From JAWLFI01 sp964525165 (GTDB lineage Bacteria; Bacteroidota; Bacteroidia; Chitinophagales; Saprospiraceae): 5,169 nt of DNA. This document shows, in pieces, positions 1 to 4,950 of this stretch (positions are counted from its first letter, which is position 1; each line of letters begins with the position of its first letter). The position numbers were made by a program, and so were the translations under genes. The notes below the pieces were generated by a model. That model searched no databases, was not told where the DNA came from, and was given only the letters and a program-made list of their open reading frames with translations. Location: the NCBI GenBank assembly GCA_964525165.1, contig CAZGGG010000124.1, positions 1 to 5,169 of the forward strand, given 5' to 3'.

Positions 1-104
1 AAAAGGTCTCGGATATTCAAAAACTGCCCGACGATAAAAGGCAGGTCGTCATGGCATTGCTTGATGCTTTTTTGAAGCAGACCAAGCTGCAGAGCATCAT
101 GTGA
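1..104 (+). CDS. C-terminal tail of an XRE-family (HTH) transcriptional regulator, cut by the window edge
   Basis: The reading frame that starts at base 3 encodes a 33-residue tail and ends in TGA at 102-104. It contains LPDDKRQVVMALLDAFLKQ. This LP-D-R-x-ALLDAFL pattern is typical of the helical C-terminal part that follows the HTH domain in small Bacteroidota XRE regulators. The same pattern is present in the broken regulator at 2021-2268 (LPEQDRQ, then LDRLLRDAKARMAYQ), so the two are paralogues. The DNA-binding half lies outside the window. The gene is convergent with the membrane protein at 140-346 and is followed directly by a hairpin. That it regulates the neighbouring toxin cassette is only an inference from position. 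Confidence 0.7.
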   Translation, partial: KVSDIQKLPDDKRQVVMALLDAFLKQTKLQSIM

Positions 105-131
105 AAAGCCCCGCCGAAGGGCGAGGCTTTT
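104..131. terminator. Hairpin terminator between convergent genes, probably bidirectional
   Basis: AAAAGCC (104-110) pairs with GGCTTTT (125-131), and CGCC (112-115) pairs with GGCG (120-123). One mismatch separates the two stems and the loop has 4 bases. The GC-rich stem is flanked by A and T runs on both sides, so it can act as an intrinsic terminator for the XRE gene that overlaps its first base on the plus strand. It can also serve the immunity-like gene that ends at 140 on the minus strand. Confidence 0.75.
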
Positions 132-139
132 CTATACAA

Positions 140-346
140 TCATTTTGTCAGTTGCTTCCCAAAACGGTAAGTAAGTAAAATCATCCCAATCAAAATCCAA
201 ATCACTCCAATTCCAACGAATACATCCTGGCTTCTGCTATATTCCTCATTTATTGAGCGATTGAAATAGTAGAAAAATGACATCGTTAAAGTCAGTATGA
301 ATACATACAGGGAAAGTAAAATAGCTAGCACATATACTATTTTCAT
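140..346 (-). CDS. Small two-helix membrane protein, probable immunity protein for the lipase-like Rhs tip
   Basis: This 68-residue protein begins with ATG at 344-346. It has two hydrophobic segments, at about residues 4-28 and 43-62. They are joined by a short polar stretch containing NRSINEEYSRSQ, and the protein ends in a basic tail. I recognise no named family. The gene starts 11 bases after the stop of the lipase-like Rhs tip (358-1071), on the same strand. This tip-then-immunity order is standard in polymorphic toxin loci, where the small downstream gene protects the producer. A membrane-embedded partner would suit a toxin that attacks membrane lipids. The terminator-like hairpin lies just beyond its stop, so it is the last gene of the unit. 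The immunity role is inferred from position and size, not from homology. Confidence 0.65.
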   Translation of the reverse strand: MKIVYVLAILLSLYVFILTLTMSFFYYFNRSINEEYSRSQDVFVGIGVIWILIGMILLTYRFGKQLTK

Positions 347-357
347 GTTCGTTTATT

Positions 358-1071
358 TCAATTTTGGATGTTGATTTTTGTATTCCCGTCCCTCTTTAGA
401 GCCTCTTCTATCAAATTGTTTAGCCTGTTCCATATTTCTCCACTATCTATAGGTTCTCTATGACGATATTGAATATCGCTTTCTCCTTTTTCATAAATAG
501 TCGTTTGGGCTCCCCTTATCCTACCAGGGTTTGAAGTAGGTCCAAAAAATGTAACTGGGTCGTTATTCAACTGGTAATCTATTACGGTTGTGCTTTCATC
601 GTCCACCTCTAAGCCATCTGCTTGATATGCGTTAAAATGAATGGCATCTGAGACAGTCCAACCTTGTTCTTTCAAATATTCAGAGACTCCTTCAGAAAAT
701 GCAGCTCCCATACTGTGGGTTACAAATTTTATGTCATCTACGTCTTTATCCAAACCATCGGTCAGGGTTGCAAGGTTGTTTTCTGCCCATTTACGTCCAG
801 CACTTATTCTCGTACTGTTGCTTGATAGAGCCCCATGGTCAATGTCAGCGAAATAAGTATCTTTGTCATTGAGGTATTTCATTGCCCCCCTCACAAAAGC
901 ACTATTGCTACCTCCCCAATATCTTGCACCACCTTCAGGAGAACCAAAACCTTTGTAACCATTAATAAGTATAATACGCCTTCCATCTGGGTCAATGGCA
1001 TTTATCGGATTATTGGCAACATACGCATAGGTAGATATGCTTGGATATTTATGTGCCAACGGATCCACCAA
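358..1071 (-). CDS. Orphan Rhs C-terminal tip with a lipase-like (alpha/beta-hydrolase) toxin domain
   Basis: The 237-codon frame opens at TTG (1069-1071), directly after an in-frame TAG (1072-1074). It has no convincing ribosome site, so the start is probably not real and this is a detached tip. Residues 2-30 (VDPLAHKYPSISTYAYVANN, then PINAIDPDG) are the end of an Rhs core. The variable domain follows. IILINGYKGFG (33-43) resembles a hydrolase oxyanion-loop strand. THSMG (118-122) is a nucleophile elbow with Ser120, although Thr replaces the usual first Gly. NNDPVTFFG (169-177) and QYRHREP (201-207) resemble the acid and histidine blocks of class 3 lipases, giving a possible Ser120-Asp171-His204 triad. 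I infer a (phospho)lipase effector against membranes, delivered only if joined to a complete Rhs shell. The two-helix protein downstream is the likely immunity partner. Confidence 0.75.
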   Translation of the reverse strand: MVDPLAHKYPSISTYAYVANNPINAIDPDGRRIILINGYKGFGSPEGGARYWGGSNSAFVRGAMKYLNDKDTYFADIDHGALSSNSTRISAGRKWAENNLATLTDGLDKDVDDIKFVTHSMGAAFSEGVSEYLKEQGWTVSDAIHFNAYQADGLEVDDESTTVIDYQLNNDPVTFFGPTSNPGRIRGAQTTIYEKGESDIQYRHREPIDSGEIWNRLNNLIEEALKRDGNTKINIQN

Positions 1072-1130
1072 CTAAAACCACTGCGCGACTTTTCGCCCAG
1101 CTTGACCACTAAAGATACGCCCTTTTTCCT

Positions 1131-1167
1131 TTCAACTGAAAGATTTCAATTGAAGGGTTCAGATGAA
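1131..1167. repeat. Three tandem near-palindromes, TTCARNTGAA-like
   Basis: TTCAACTGAA (1131-1140), TTCAATTGAA (1145-1154, a perfect palindrome) and TTCAGATGAA (1158-1167) follow each other at 14- and 13-base spacing. They lie 60 to 100 bases upstream of the truncated lipase-like tip on the minus strand. Clustered short palindromes of this kind can be protein-binding sites, but chance in an A/T-rich stretch is possible. Confidence 0.4.
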
Positions 1168-1187
1168 AGAAAAAAATTCATCCCTCG

Positions 1188-1250
1188 ATTTTTAGTGGGT
1201 AAATAGCGGAGTGGAGCGCAGCGGAACGTAGTCTTTTGCCCACTAAAAAT
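1188..1250. repeat. 12-bp perfect inverted repeat with a 39-base spacer
   Basis: ATTTTTAGTGGG (1188-1199) is the exact reverse complement of CCCACTAAAAAT (1239-1250). A further TAGTGGG at 1271-1277 can pair with CCCACTA in the second arm, so alternative foldings exist. The spacer holds the purine-rich GGAGTGGAGCGCAGCGGAAC stretch. No transposase gene lies between or beside the arms. Confidence 0.6.
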
Positions 1251-1259
1251 GAGGAGGTA

Positions 1260-1295
1260 ATCCCGCTGCATAGTGGGAGAAGGCTGGCGCGGGAT
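1260..1295. repeat. 7-bp inverted repeat (ATCCCGC / GCGGGAT)
   Basis: ATCCCGC at 1260-1266 pairs with GCGGGAT at 1289-1295. It is nested between the 12-bp and 9-bp inverted repeats of the same block, so it may be one stem of a larger folded element. On its own the match is short. Confidence 0.35.
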
Positions 1296-1298
1296 GTG

Positions 1299-1353
1299 CC
1301 GCGAAGGAGTAGCGACGAACACCGCTTTACTGCGCGTGGGTTGGCCTTCGCGG
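1299..1353. repeat. 9-bp perfect inverted repeat next to the toxin stop codon
   Basis: CCGCGAAGG (1299-1307) is the exact reverse complement of CCTTCGCGG (1345-1353), with a 37-base GC-rich spacer. The right arm ends 2 bases before the stop of the ParE-like toxin gene. The structure therefore lies directly downstream of that gene and could stabilise its mRNA end or help stop transcription. There is no T run to make it a classic terminator. Confidence 0.5.
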
Positions 1354-1354
1354 G

Positions 1355-1681
1355 TTAGCTGAACCGTTCGATTAACTTCTGTGGGTCATCAGCACCGTGG
1401 TCGATGTCAACCACTTCAACCCGTAGTTCCTCTTCGTAGATCGTAAAGATGATTCGGTAAGACCATTGTAAAGAGCGCCGATAAGTGATTTCTCCTTTGC
1501 TGATTTCATGCAACACCTCATGCGAGTAAGGCATCTTACTCAGTTTGCGGATGTTATCCATGATGTTTTTGCGAACGTGCCTGGCAATTTGATCGGATCG
1601 GGTTCGGCGCAGATAATTGGTGATTTGACGGAGGCCGGTCACTGCTTGAGGAAGCAGTACCACACGGTAAGTCTTTACCAT
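1355..1681 (-). CDS. ParE/RelE-superfamily toxin of a type II toxin-antitoxin pair
   Basis: This 108-residue protein has the usual length and layout of the family. It has an N-terminal strand (TYRVVLLPQAV), two helices (about 13-50), then the compact beta core EITYRRSLQWSYRIIFTIYE (64-83), and a tail with VVDIDHGADDP (90-100). The YRIIFTI-x-VVDIDHGADDP arrangement is characteristic of the ParE/RelE superfamily. ParE members poison DNA gyrase and RelE members cleave mRNA at the ribosome. I cannot assign the target from sequence. The ATG lies inside the last codons of the antitoxin gene, which ends in TGG TAA. The overlap is 7 bases, so the two are probably translationally coupled with the antitoxin first. 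The frame is intact and the basic residues of the core (R68, R69, R76) are present. Confidence 0.85.
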   Translation of the reverse strand: MVKTYRVVLLPQAVTGLRQITNYLRRTRSDQIARHVRKNIMDNIRKLSKMPYSHEVLHEISKGEITYRRSLQWSYRIIFTIYEEELRVEVVDIDHGADDPQKLIERFS

Positions 1682-1935
1682 CTCTCCATTTCTTTTTCCA
1701 GGTCTTCTAAGGTGATAAACTTGCCTTCTTCCCGGGCTGCTCTGACTTCTTCGTCGTAGAGTGCCTTCATCACACTGGCCCGCTTGGGGTTACCGTCAAT
1801 ATCATAGCCAATAATGGGATCTTCCTGCTCCTTGAGATAAGCATCCAACATGGAATGAACCACTTTCAAGAAGCTTTCATCCTGCACTTTTTCCAGGTAA
1901 GACTGGATTTCGGCTCTGATCTCTATGGCACTCAT
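1675..1935 (-). CDS. Antitoxin of the ParE/RelE-type pair
   Basis: The protein is 86 residues when started at ATG 1933-1935 (MSAIEIRAEIQSYLEKV). The open frame continues upstream to 2007, but that part (KVVNFKQSSNK region) is low-complexity and spans a likely promoter or operator. The family-like sequence begins at MSAIEI. Met at 1939-1941 is an equally close alternative start. The N-terminal half is helical (AEIQSYLEKVQDESFLKVVH), followed by a GYDIDGNPK turn. The C-terminal half is charged and helical, ending ITLEDLEKEMERW, the usual toxin-neutralising tail of such antitoxins. I see no clear ribbon-helix-helix or HTH signature, so its DNA-binding fold is unassigned. Upstream position, the 7-base overlap with the toxin and its size all support the role. 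Confidence 0.8.
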   Translation of the reverse strand: MSAIEIRAEIQSYLEKVQDESFLKVVHSMLDAYLKEQEDPIIGYDIDGNPKRASVMKALYDEEVRAAREEGKFITLEDLEKEMERW

Positions 1936-1961
1936 AAGCATTTGTTTGTTGGAAGATTGCT

Positions 1962-1978
1962 TAAAGTTAACGACTTTA
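1962..1978. promoter_or_regulatory. Candidate operator/promoter of the toxin-antitoxin operon
   Basis: TAAAGT (1962-1967) and ACTTTA (1973-1978) form a perfect 6-bp inverted repeat with a 5-base spacer, 27 to 43 bases upstream of the antitoxin ATG. On the minus strand the same bases read TAACTTTA, one base from the Bacteroidota -7 consensus TAnnTTTG. I see no good -33 element. An operator over the promoter would suit the autoregulation usual in such pairs, but this rests on one short motif. Confidence 0.35.
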
Positions 1979-2020
1979 TGATAAAATAAGTTGCTCTTTT
2001 GCTTCAAGGCAGGCCTTTAG

Positions 2021-2268
2021 CGCCTGCAGATTGGCAAGTACGAACGAGATGAGATGAAGCCCTCTATAGAAACGGCCACCAAACTGGCAGCCGCCCTGGA
2101 AGTTTCGCTGGATTATCTGGTCGGTATCGGCGAGATGCAGGTCTTCGGCAAAAGCCTCCTGCGAAGGGTGGAAGAGCTGGCCAGCCTGCCTGAGCAGGAC
2201 CGGCAGGGGATCCTCTTTTCCTCGATAGGCTGCTTAGGGATGCGAAGGCAAGGATGGCGTATCAGTGA
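2021..2268 (+). pseudogene. Broken XRE-family regulator: N-terminus missing, frameshift near the C-terminus
   Basis: From 2021 the frame reads RLQIGKYERDEMKPSIETAT, then KLAAALEVSLDYLVG. This is the recognition helix and last helices of a Cro/C1-type HTH domain (x-x-IGKYERDE-x-P, LA-x-ALEVSLDYLVG). An in-frame TAG at 2018-2020 precedes it, and the first HTH helices are absent. The C-terminal part continues with LPEQDRQGILF to about 2220. The expected family ending, LDRLLRDAKARMAYQ and TGA (2266-2268), then appears in another frame starting at 2221. Aligning with LPDDKRQVVMALLDAFL at the window start shows that exactly one base is missing near 2216-2221. A shorter protein could start at ATG 2054 but would lack half the HTH. 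The gene is therefore almost certainly dead. It is convergent with the immunity-like gene at 2333, as its intact paralogue is with the gene at 140. Confidence 0.8.
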
Positions 2269-2332
2269 AAAGCAAAACCTATGTCCAATGGACGGGACCT
2301 TTTTGATTCCTCATTCGGCACCTTTCTTCAAT

Positions 2333-2614
2333 TTAAGCCGCCATGTTATAACCCATTAGACCGTAAAGCAGCAGAGATAAGATGATATAAAACATGTCAC
2401 TCTTTTCCATGGATTTATTCTTCAGCTTGGAAAGCATAACTATAACAAAATAAAGGTTGATGATTACACAAAGAGGCACTAAAATTAAATTCATCAATCC
2501 AAGTTCCGTTCTCAGCTCCTCCCTAATCTTTCCTGTCAGAAACGCTTGAGCATGTAGAAGGTACAAAATGACAAGCACGCTCGTTCGGAGTAATTTTCTA
2601 TTTTTTAAATTCAT
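2333..2614 (-). CDS. Three-helix membrane protein, probable immunity protein for Rhs tip 2
   Basis: This 93-residue protein starts with a basic patch (NLKNRKLLR). It has hydrophobic segments at about residues 10-27 (TSVLVILYLLHAQAFLTG), 40-61 (LMNLILVPLCVIINLYFVIV) and 74-92 (DMFYIILSLLLYGLMGYNM). I recognise no family. Its ATG overlaps the TGA of Rhs tip 2 in an ATGA arrangement (2611-2614), so translation is probably coupled to that of the tip. This is expected of an immunity gene. The sequence is AT-rich like the tip and unlike the nearby regulator remnant, consistent with both arriving together. The function is inferred only from context. A small unrelated membrane protein is possible but less likely given the overlap. 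Confidence 0.65.
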   Translation of the reverse strand: MNLKNRKLLRTSVLVILYLLHAQAFLTGKIREELRTELGLMNLILVPLCVIINLYFVIVMLSKLKNKSMEKSDMFYIILSLLLYGLMGYNMAA

Positions 2615-3270
2615 TGCTTTTCCTTTTGCGTGTTTTGGTTGTATATTTCCCCTGCCTTTATTGCTCGTTGGTCAGCATCGGCATCCATAAAAAGTTCATT
2701 TAACTCAGATCCGATCTTTGCTGCCGCCGGTGAAAATCCGGAGTCGTTCATCCAAGCCCCCCACATGAAGTTTCCGGCATCGTACAAATTAAATAACCTA
2801 AAGTCATCTCCGAACTTAAAGTAATGTTGGTTTTCAACATAGTGGGTCCTAAAGATGCCATCTTCCAAATAGACGTGTTCATCACCAGTTCCATCTTTAC
2901 CAAAATAGTTTGGAACTAAATGACTCATCACAAAGTCAGCCTTACCATGTGATTTGAATGCAACGTTCAGCCAAGTCCCTTCCCCTGCTGCATTGATTGC
3001 AGATGCAAGCTCATTCTTCGATATGTTGAAGAAAACCCTGTCTCCTACCTCAAAATTTCTTGTTGAAATGTCTGAGTCCAAATTCTCAATATCGTTCAGA
3101 TGGAGTACTTGGCCTGTTTCCTCCATCACGAAAAGATTAACAGGGTTGTCTGTCGGTTCTGTCCTTGACACTTTACGTGAAGAGTTCAAATAGATAATGT
3201 CGTCCGGCGCTCTACCATCGGGATCTATGAACCGAATCGGATTATTGACGGTGCTGTAGGCCGCCTGCAC
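2611..3270 (-). CDS. Orphan Rhs C-terminal tip, possibly with a polymorphic toxin type 44-like domain
   Basis: The frame is open from 3303 (after TAG at 3304-3306). GTG at 3268-3270 gives 219 residues, with no convincing ribosome site. Only NNPIRFIDPDG (9-19) remains of the Rhs core. Everything upstream of it belongs to a 52-bp repeat, not to Rhs. The variable part includes WLNVAFKSHGKADF (about 100-113). The most distinctive block is YDAGNFMWGAWMNDSGFSPA (163-182), followed by DADADQRAIKAGEIYNQ (198-214). This D-x-GN, G-x-S, DQRAIK-x-G-x-x-Y ending resembles, from memory, the polymorphic toxin type 44 (Ntox44) family, a predicted nuclease group. I could not check this. The gene overlaps the three-helix membrane protein by 4 bases. 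Like its neighbours it lacks a shell and a delivery signal, so it is probably a stored cassette. Confidence 0.7.
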   Translation of the reverse strand: MQAAYSTVNNPIRFIDPDGRAPDDIIYLNSSRKVSRTEPTDNPVNLFVMEETGQVLHLNDIENLDSDISTRNFEVGDRVFFNISKNELASAINAAGEGTWLNVAFKSHGKADFVMSHLVPNYFGKDGTGDEHVYLEDGIFRTHYVENQHYFKFGDDFRLFNLYDAGNFMWGAWMNDSGFSPAAAKIGSELNELFMDADADQRAIKAGEIYNQNTQKEKQ

Positions 3271-3299
3271 ACGGTTACGGCGGATGGTACAGCTGCCCA
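3248..3299. repeat. Copy A of a 52-bp repeat at the broken edge of Rhs tip 2
   Basis: It matches 4951-5002 at all but five of 52 positions when laid side by side without gaps. It contains an imperfect palindrome. GCTGTA (3252-3257) can pair with TACAGC (3288-3293), and CCGCC (3261-3265) with GGCGG (3279-3283). It meets Rhs coding sequence right at the codons for NNPI. On the minus strand it reads GSCTIRRNRVQAAYSTV in frame with the tip, without a stop. Confidence 0.75.
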
Positions 3300-3377
3300 G
3301 TTGCTATATGTCAAATCGCCTGTGCCGCTTTAAGCGGTAGGTCGTAATGCAGCTTCCCAGTAAGGAAACGGAACTTG
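3300..3377. other. Short intergenic stretch with a small hairpin and repeat echoes
   Basis: This lies between the end of the lipoprotein gene and repeat copy A. I see no gene. CCGCT (3325-3329) and AGCGG (3333-3337) form a tight hairpin, with no T run on either strand. CAGCTTCCCAGT (3350-3361) differs by one base from CAGCTGCCCAGT (3290-3301), exactly 60 bases away. GGTCGTAATGC (3340-3350) resembles GGTCTTAATGC at 5096-5106. The stretch is probably decayed repeat sequence. Confidence 0.4.
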
Positions 3378-4145
3378 CTAGTTAAAGGTCACCGTTTGAA
3401 CCTTTTCCAAATTAGATAAAGCAGCCCCAAAAGAGCGATCGTCAATCCGTAGACCGTCAATAATGTCTGTGAAGATAAATTTAGCCAGCGCTTCATCCAT
3501 AGCTGTCTCTACCGTGATTCTTAGACCTACATCAATTATACTTCCTTCATGCTTTCTGATCATCCCAAGTGCCAGCCAGCGCTGCTCTTTATCCAATAAG
3601 ATAAACTCGTAAATAAAAAAGTCGCTTCCGATTTTAGGCTTAAACCACCTTGCGCTTTTTGAGGATAACAGTTCGGAAGTATCAATAGCAGCTACACTGT
3701 ATAACATATTCAAATATTCAGATGCTGTAGATGCCACTGTATCTCCTTTACTAAGTATTCCAAAATAGCTTCTCGGACGGGACGGGATGTCAGCGAAGAA
3801 GACCGCCTTTGGTTTAGCTTCAACCTCCCAGTTCGAGGGATAATTTAGCTTAATCCCATTTTGATTGTGTACTGTCCATTCGACATATCTCTTATCACCA
3901 CTAACTTCAAAAGCGTAAGACCACTGCCCTATTTTATAGCCATCCGAATACTTCCCCTGGCTATTTAGTTCAACTGATTTTTCCGTACCAAAATATAACC
4001 AAGGGCTGTTGTTTATTGTACCAATAGTAGCTTCTACTCTAGCTTGGGCTTCCGTTTTTGAGGATTGATTGCTATCGCAACCGCCGCAAAAGAGAAGAAC
4101 AAGAGACCACATTGCTAAATTGAAATCTATTTTACTCAAGTACAT
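3378..4145 (-). CDS. Predicted lipoprotein, probable immunity protein for Rhs tip 3
   Basis: This 255-residue protein starts at ATG 4143-4145, 3 bases after the stop of tip 3 (TAG TTT ATG). It has a hydrophobic N-terminus (LAMWSLVLLF) followed by CGGCDS. Cys23 is the probable lipidated residue in a loose Bacteroidota-type lipobox, and Cys20 is an alternative. The mature protein begins with a Ser/Gln/Thr linker. GKYSDGYKIGQWSYAF (64-79) resembles one MORN/YwqK-like repeat. GIKLNYPSNWEVEAKPKAVF (97-116) and the mixed alpha/beta region after it recall PsbP/DcrB-like folds. Both resemblances are weak. A lipoprotein acts outside the inner membrane, so if this is the immunity protein, tip 3 should act in the periplasm or at a membrane. 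The assignment rests on tight spacing and order. Confidence 0.65.
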   Translation of the reverse strand: MYLSKIDFNLAMWSLVLLFCGGCDSNQSSKTEAQARVEATIGTINNSPWLYFGTEKSVELNSQGKYSDGYKIGQWSYAFEVSGDKRYVEWTVHNQNGIKLNYPSNWEVEAKPKAVFFADIPSRPRSYFGILSKGDTVASTASEYLNMLYSVAAIDTSELLSSKSARWFKPKIGSDFFIYEFILLDKEQRWLALGMIRKHEGSIIDVGLRITVETAMDEALAKFIFTDIIDGLRIDDRSFGAALSNLEKVQTVTFN

Positions 4146-4148
4146 AAA

Positions 4149-4895
4149 CTATTCTTTCTTTTCTTCTTTAAAAGCTTTTAAGCTAAATTCATGACCTGAC
4201 CTCCCCATATCAATATTTAACTTTAACTCAACCCCGTTTTCATTTGCAACTTCGCCATTCTTAGTTGCTTGGCTCCCATATATAGATGCGCTCAAGATAT
4301 CATTCCCTGCTCTTACATCAGTTTTTTGAGTTTCAACTACTTTACCTGTAGCCCAATCGATCTGAATTGTCTCCACTAAGTTAATACTCAAATGTTTACC
4401 CAGATCTAAGCCAGCAGAGTTCTCAACAATAATATTTATGCTATTTTGCACTTGTACATCTAACAATGGCTCATTTATTACAACCTCGTTATTCCCACTA
4501 TTTACAAATATCTGCTCAAAATGCGTCTGCGCGCTTAAAGATGACTCTGTTGAGAATTTTACCTCATGCGAAAAACCTCCGGTTCCTGAGGAATGCTTAA
4601 CTTTTGAAAGTGGCTGATTATGAGTATGCGAAACAGATGCCTTCCAACTATCTATTTCATGTGCAGCTGCTTGGAACATCATTCTGAACCCTTCACCTAT
4701 ATAGTTTAACCCTGCATTAGCACCTCCGGTAGCGGGCCATTTCTGCACCCCATGCAAATCAATATGCGCCACCGGCTCATTCTCCGCATAATTATACGTA
4801 TTCACCCAGGCGAACTCATCCGCAATCGGATCCACTCCCGTAAACCGCCCTATAGCCGCATCATACCACCTGAAGCCGTACTCATAAAGGTCCAT
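4149..4895 (-). CDS. Orphan Rhs C-terminal tip with an unrecognised toxin domain
   Basis: ATG at 4893-4895 gives 248 residues. Rhs coding sequence continues upstream without a stop to about 4949, so this ATG is just an internal Met of the core. Residues 1-49 are a textbook Rhs core end, from LYEYGFRWYDAAIGRFTGVD to ENEPVAHIDLHG. A helical linker follows (YIGEGFRMMFQAAAHEIDSW, about 65-84). The remaining roughly 160 residues alternate polar and hydrophobic positions (for example QNSINIIVENSA, HLSINLVETIQID, VELKLNIDMG), which suggests a beta-rich domain, with a charged FKEEKKE tail. I see no nuclease, protease or lipase motif and cannot name the activity. The lipoprotein gene 3 bases downstream is the likely immunity partner. 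Of the three tips it keeps the most core. Confidence 0.75.
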   Translation of the reverse strand: MDLYEYGFRWYDAAIGRFTGVDPIADEFAWVNTYNYAENEPVAHIDLHGVQKWPATGGANAGLNYIGEGFRMMFQAAAHEIDSWKASVSHTHNQPLSKVKHSSGTGGFSHEVKFSTESSLSAQTHFEQIFVNSGNNEVVINEPLLDVQVQNSINIIVENSAGLDLGKHLSINLVETIQIDWATGKVVETQKTDVRAGNDILSASIYGSQATKNGEVANENGVELKLNIDMGRSGHEFSLKAFKEEKKE

Positions 4896-4949
4896 CCCAT
4901 AATCCCCATTTAGCTCCTTGCCATTATAGCGGTAGTCGTTGTCCGGGGC
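4896..4949 (-). pseudogene. Remnant of Rhs core coding sequence joined to tip 3
   Basis: In frame with tip 3 these bases encode APDNDYRYNGKELNGDYG, the conserved stretch just ahead of LYEYGFRWYDAAIGRF in Rhs proteins. Rhs similarity stops here. The next bases upstream belong to the 52-bp repeat, and an in-frame TAG lies at 4968-4970. The rest of the Rhs shell is missing, so this marks the breakpoint of the cassette. Confidence 0.7.
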
Positions 4950-4950
4950 T

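Larger units (their letters stand above)
1072..1354. repeat. Non-coding block rich in inverted repeats
   Basis: I see no convincing gene in these 283 bases between the stop of the ParE-like toxin (1355) and the broken edge of Rhs tip 1 (1071). The block contains three tandem near-palindromes (1131-1167) and several long-spaced inverted repeats. The word CCACTAAA occurs at 1106-1113 and 1240-1247, and in reverse at 1191-1198. A purine-rich stretch lies at 1207-1226 (GGAGTGGAGCGCAGCGGAAC after one base). It may be a REP-like intergenic element, a structured RNA, or scar sequence left by rearrangement. I cannot tell which. Confidence 0.5.

Noticed and set aside
641..856. Plus-strand open frame opposite the lipase-like tip
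   Set aside because: It is a shadow of the minus-strand gene, with no family-like features.
835..1206. Plus-strand open frame of 123 codons
   Set aside because: It runs antisense through the Rhs core stub and lipase-like tip and then through the repeat block. The translation has no recognisable domain, and the minus-strand frame carries clear Rhs and lipase motifs.
1188..1250. Terminal inverted repeats of an insertion sequence
   Set aside because: The arms are only 39 bases apart with no transposase and no visible target duplication.
1508..1759. Plus-strand open frame opposite the toxin-antitoxin pair
   Set aside because: The minus strand encodes a clear ParE/RelE-type toxin and its antitoxin across the same bases.
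1936..2007. Longer N-terminus of the antitoxin starting at ATG 2007
   Set aside because: The extra 24 residues are low-complexity and overlap the likely promoter palindrome. The family-like sequence begins at the ATG ending at 1935.
2269..2332. Terminator between the broken XRE gene and immunity gene 2
   Set aside because: The only stem is GTCCA/TGGAC (2284-2294) with a one-base loop, too weak to support. The TTTTT nearby is separated from the stem by several bases.
2630..3193. Two plus-strand open frames opposite Rhs tip 2
   Set aside because: Both are antisense to a frame with Rhs and toxin-like motifs and look like composition-driven shadows.
3248..3361. CRISPR array
   Set aside because: There are only two degenerate 12-base matches 60 bases apart, without regular repeats or spacers.
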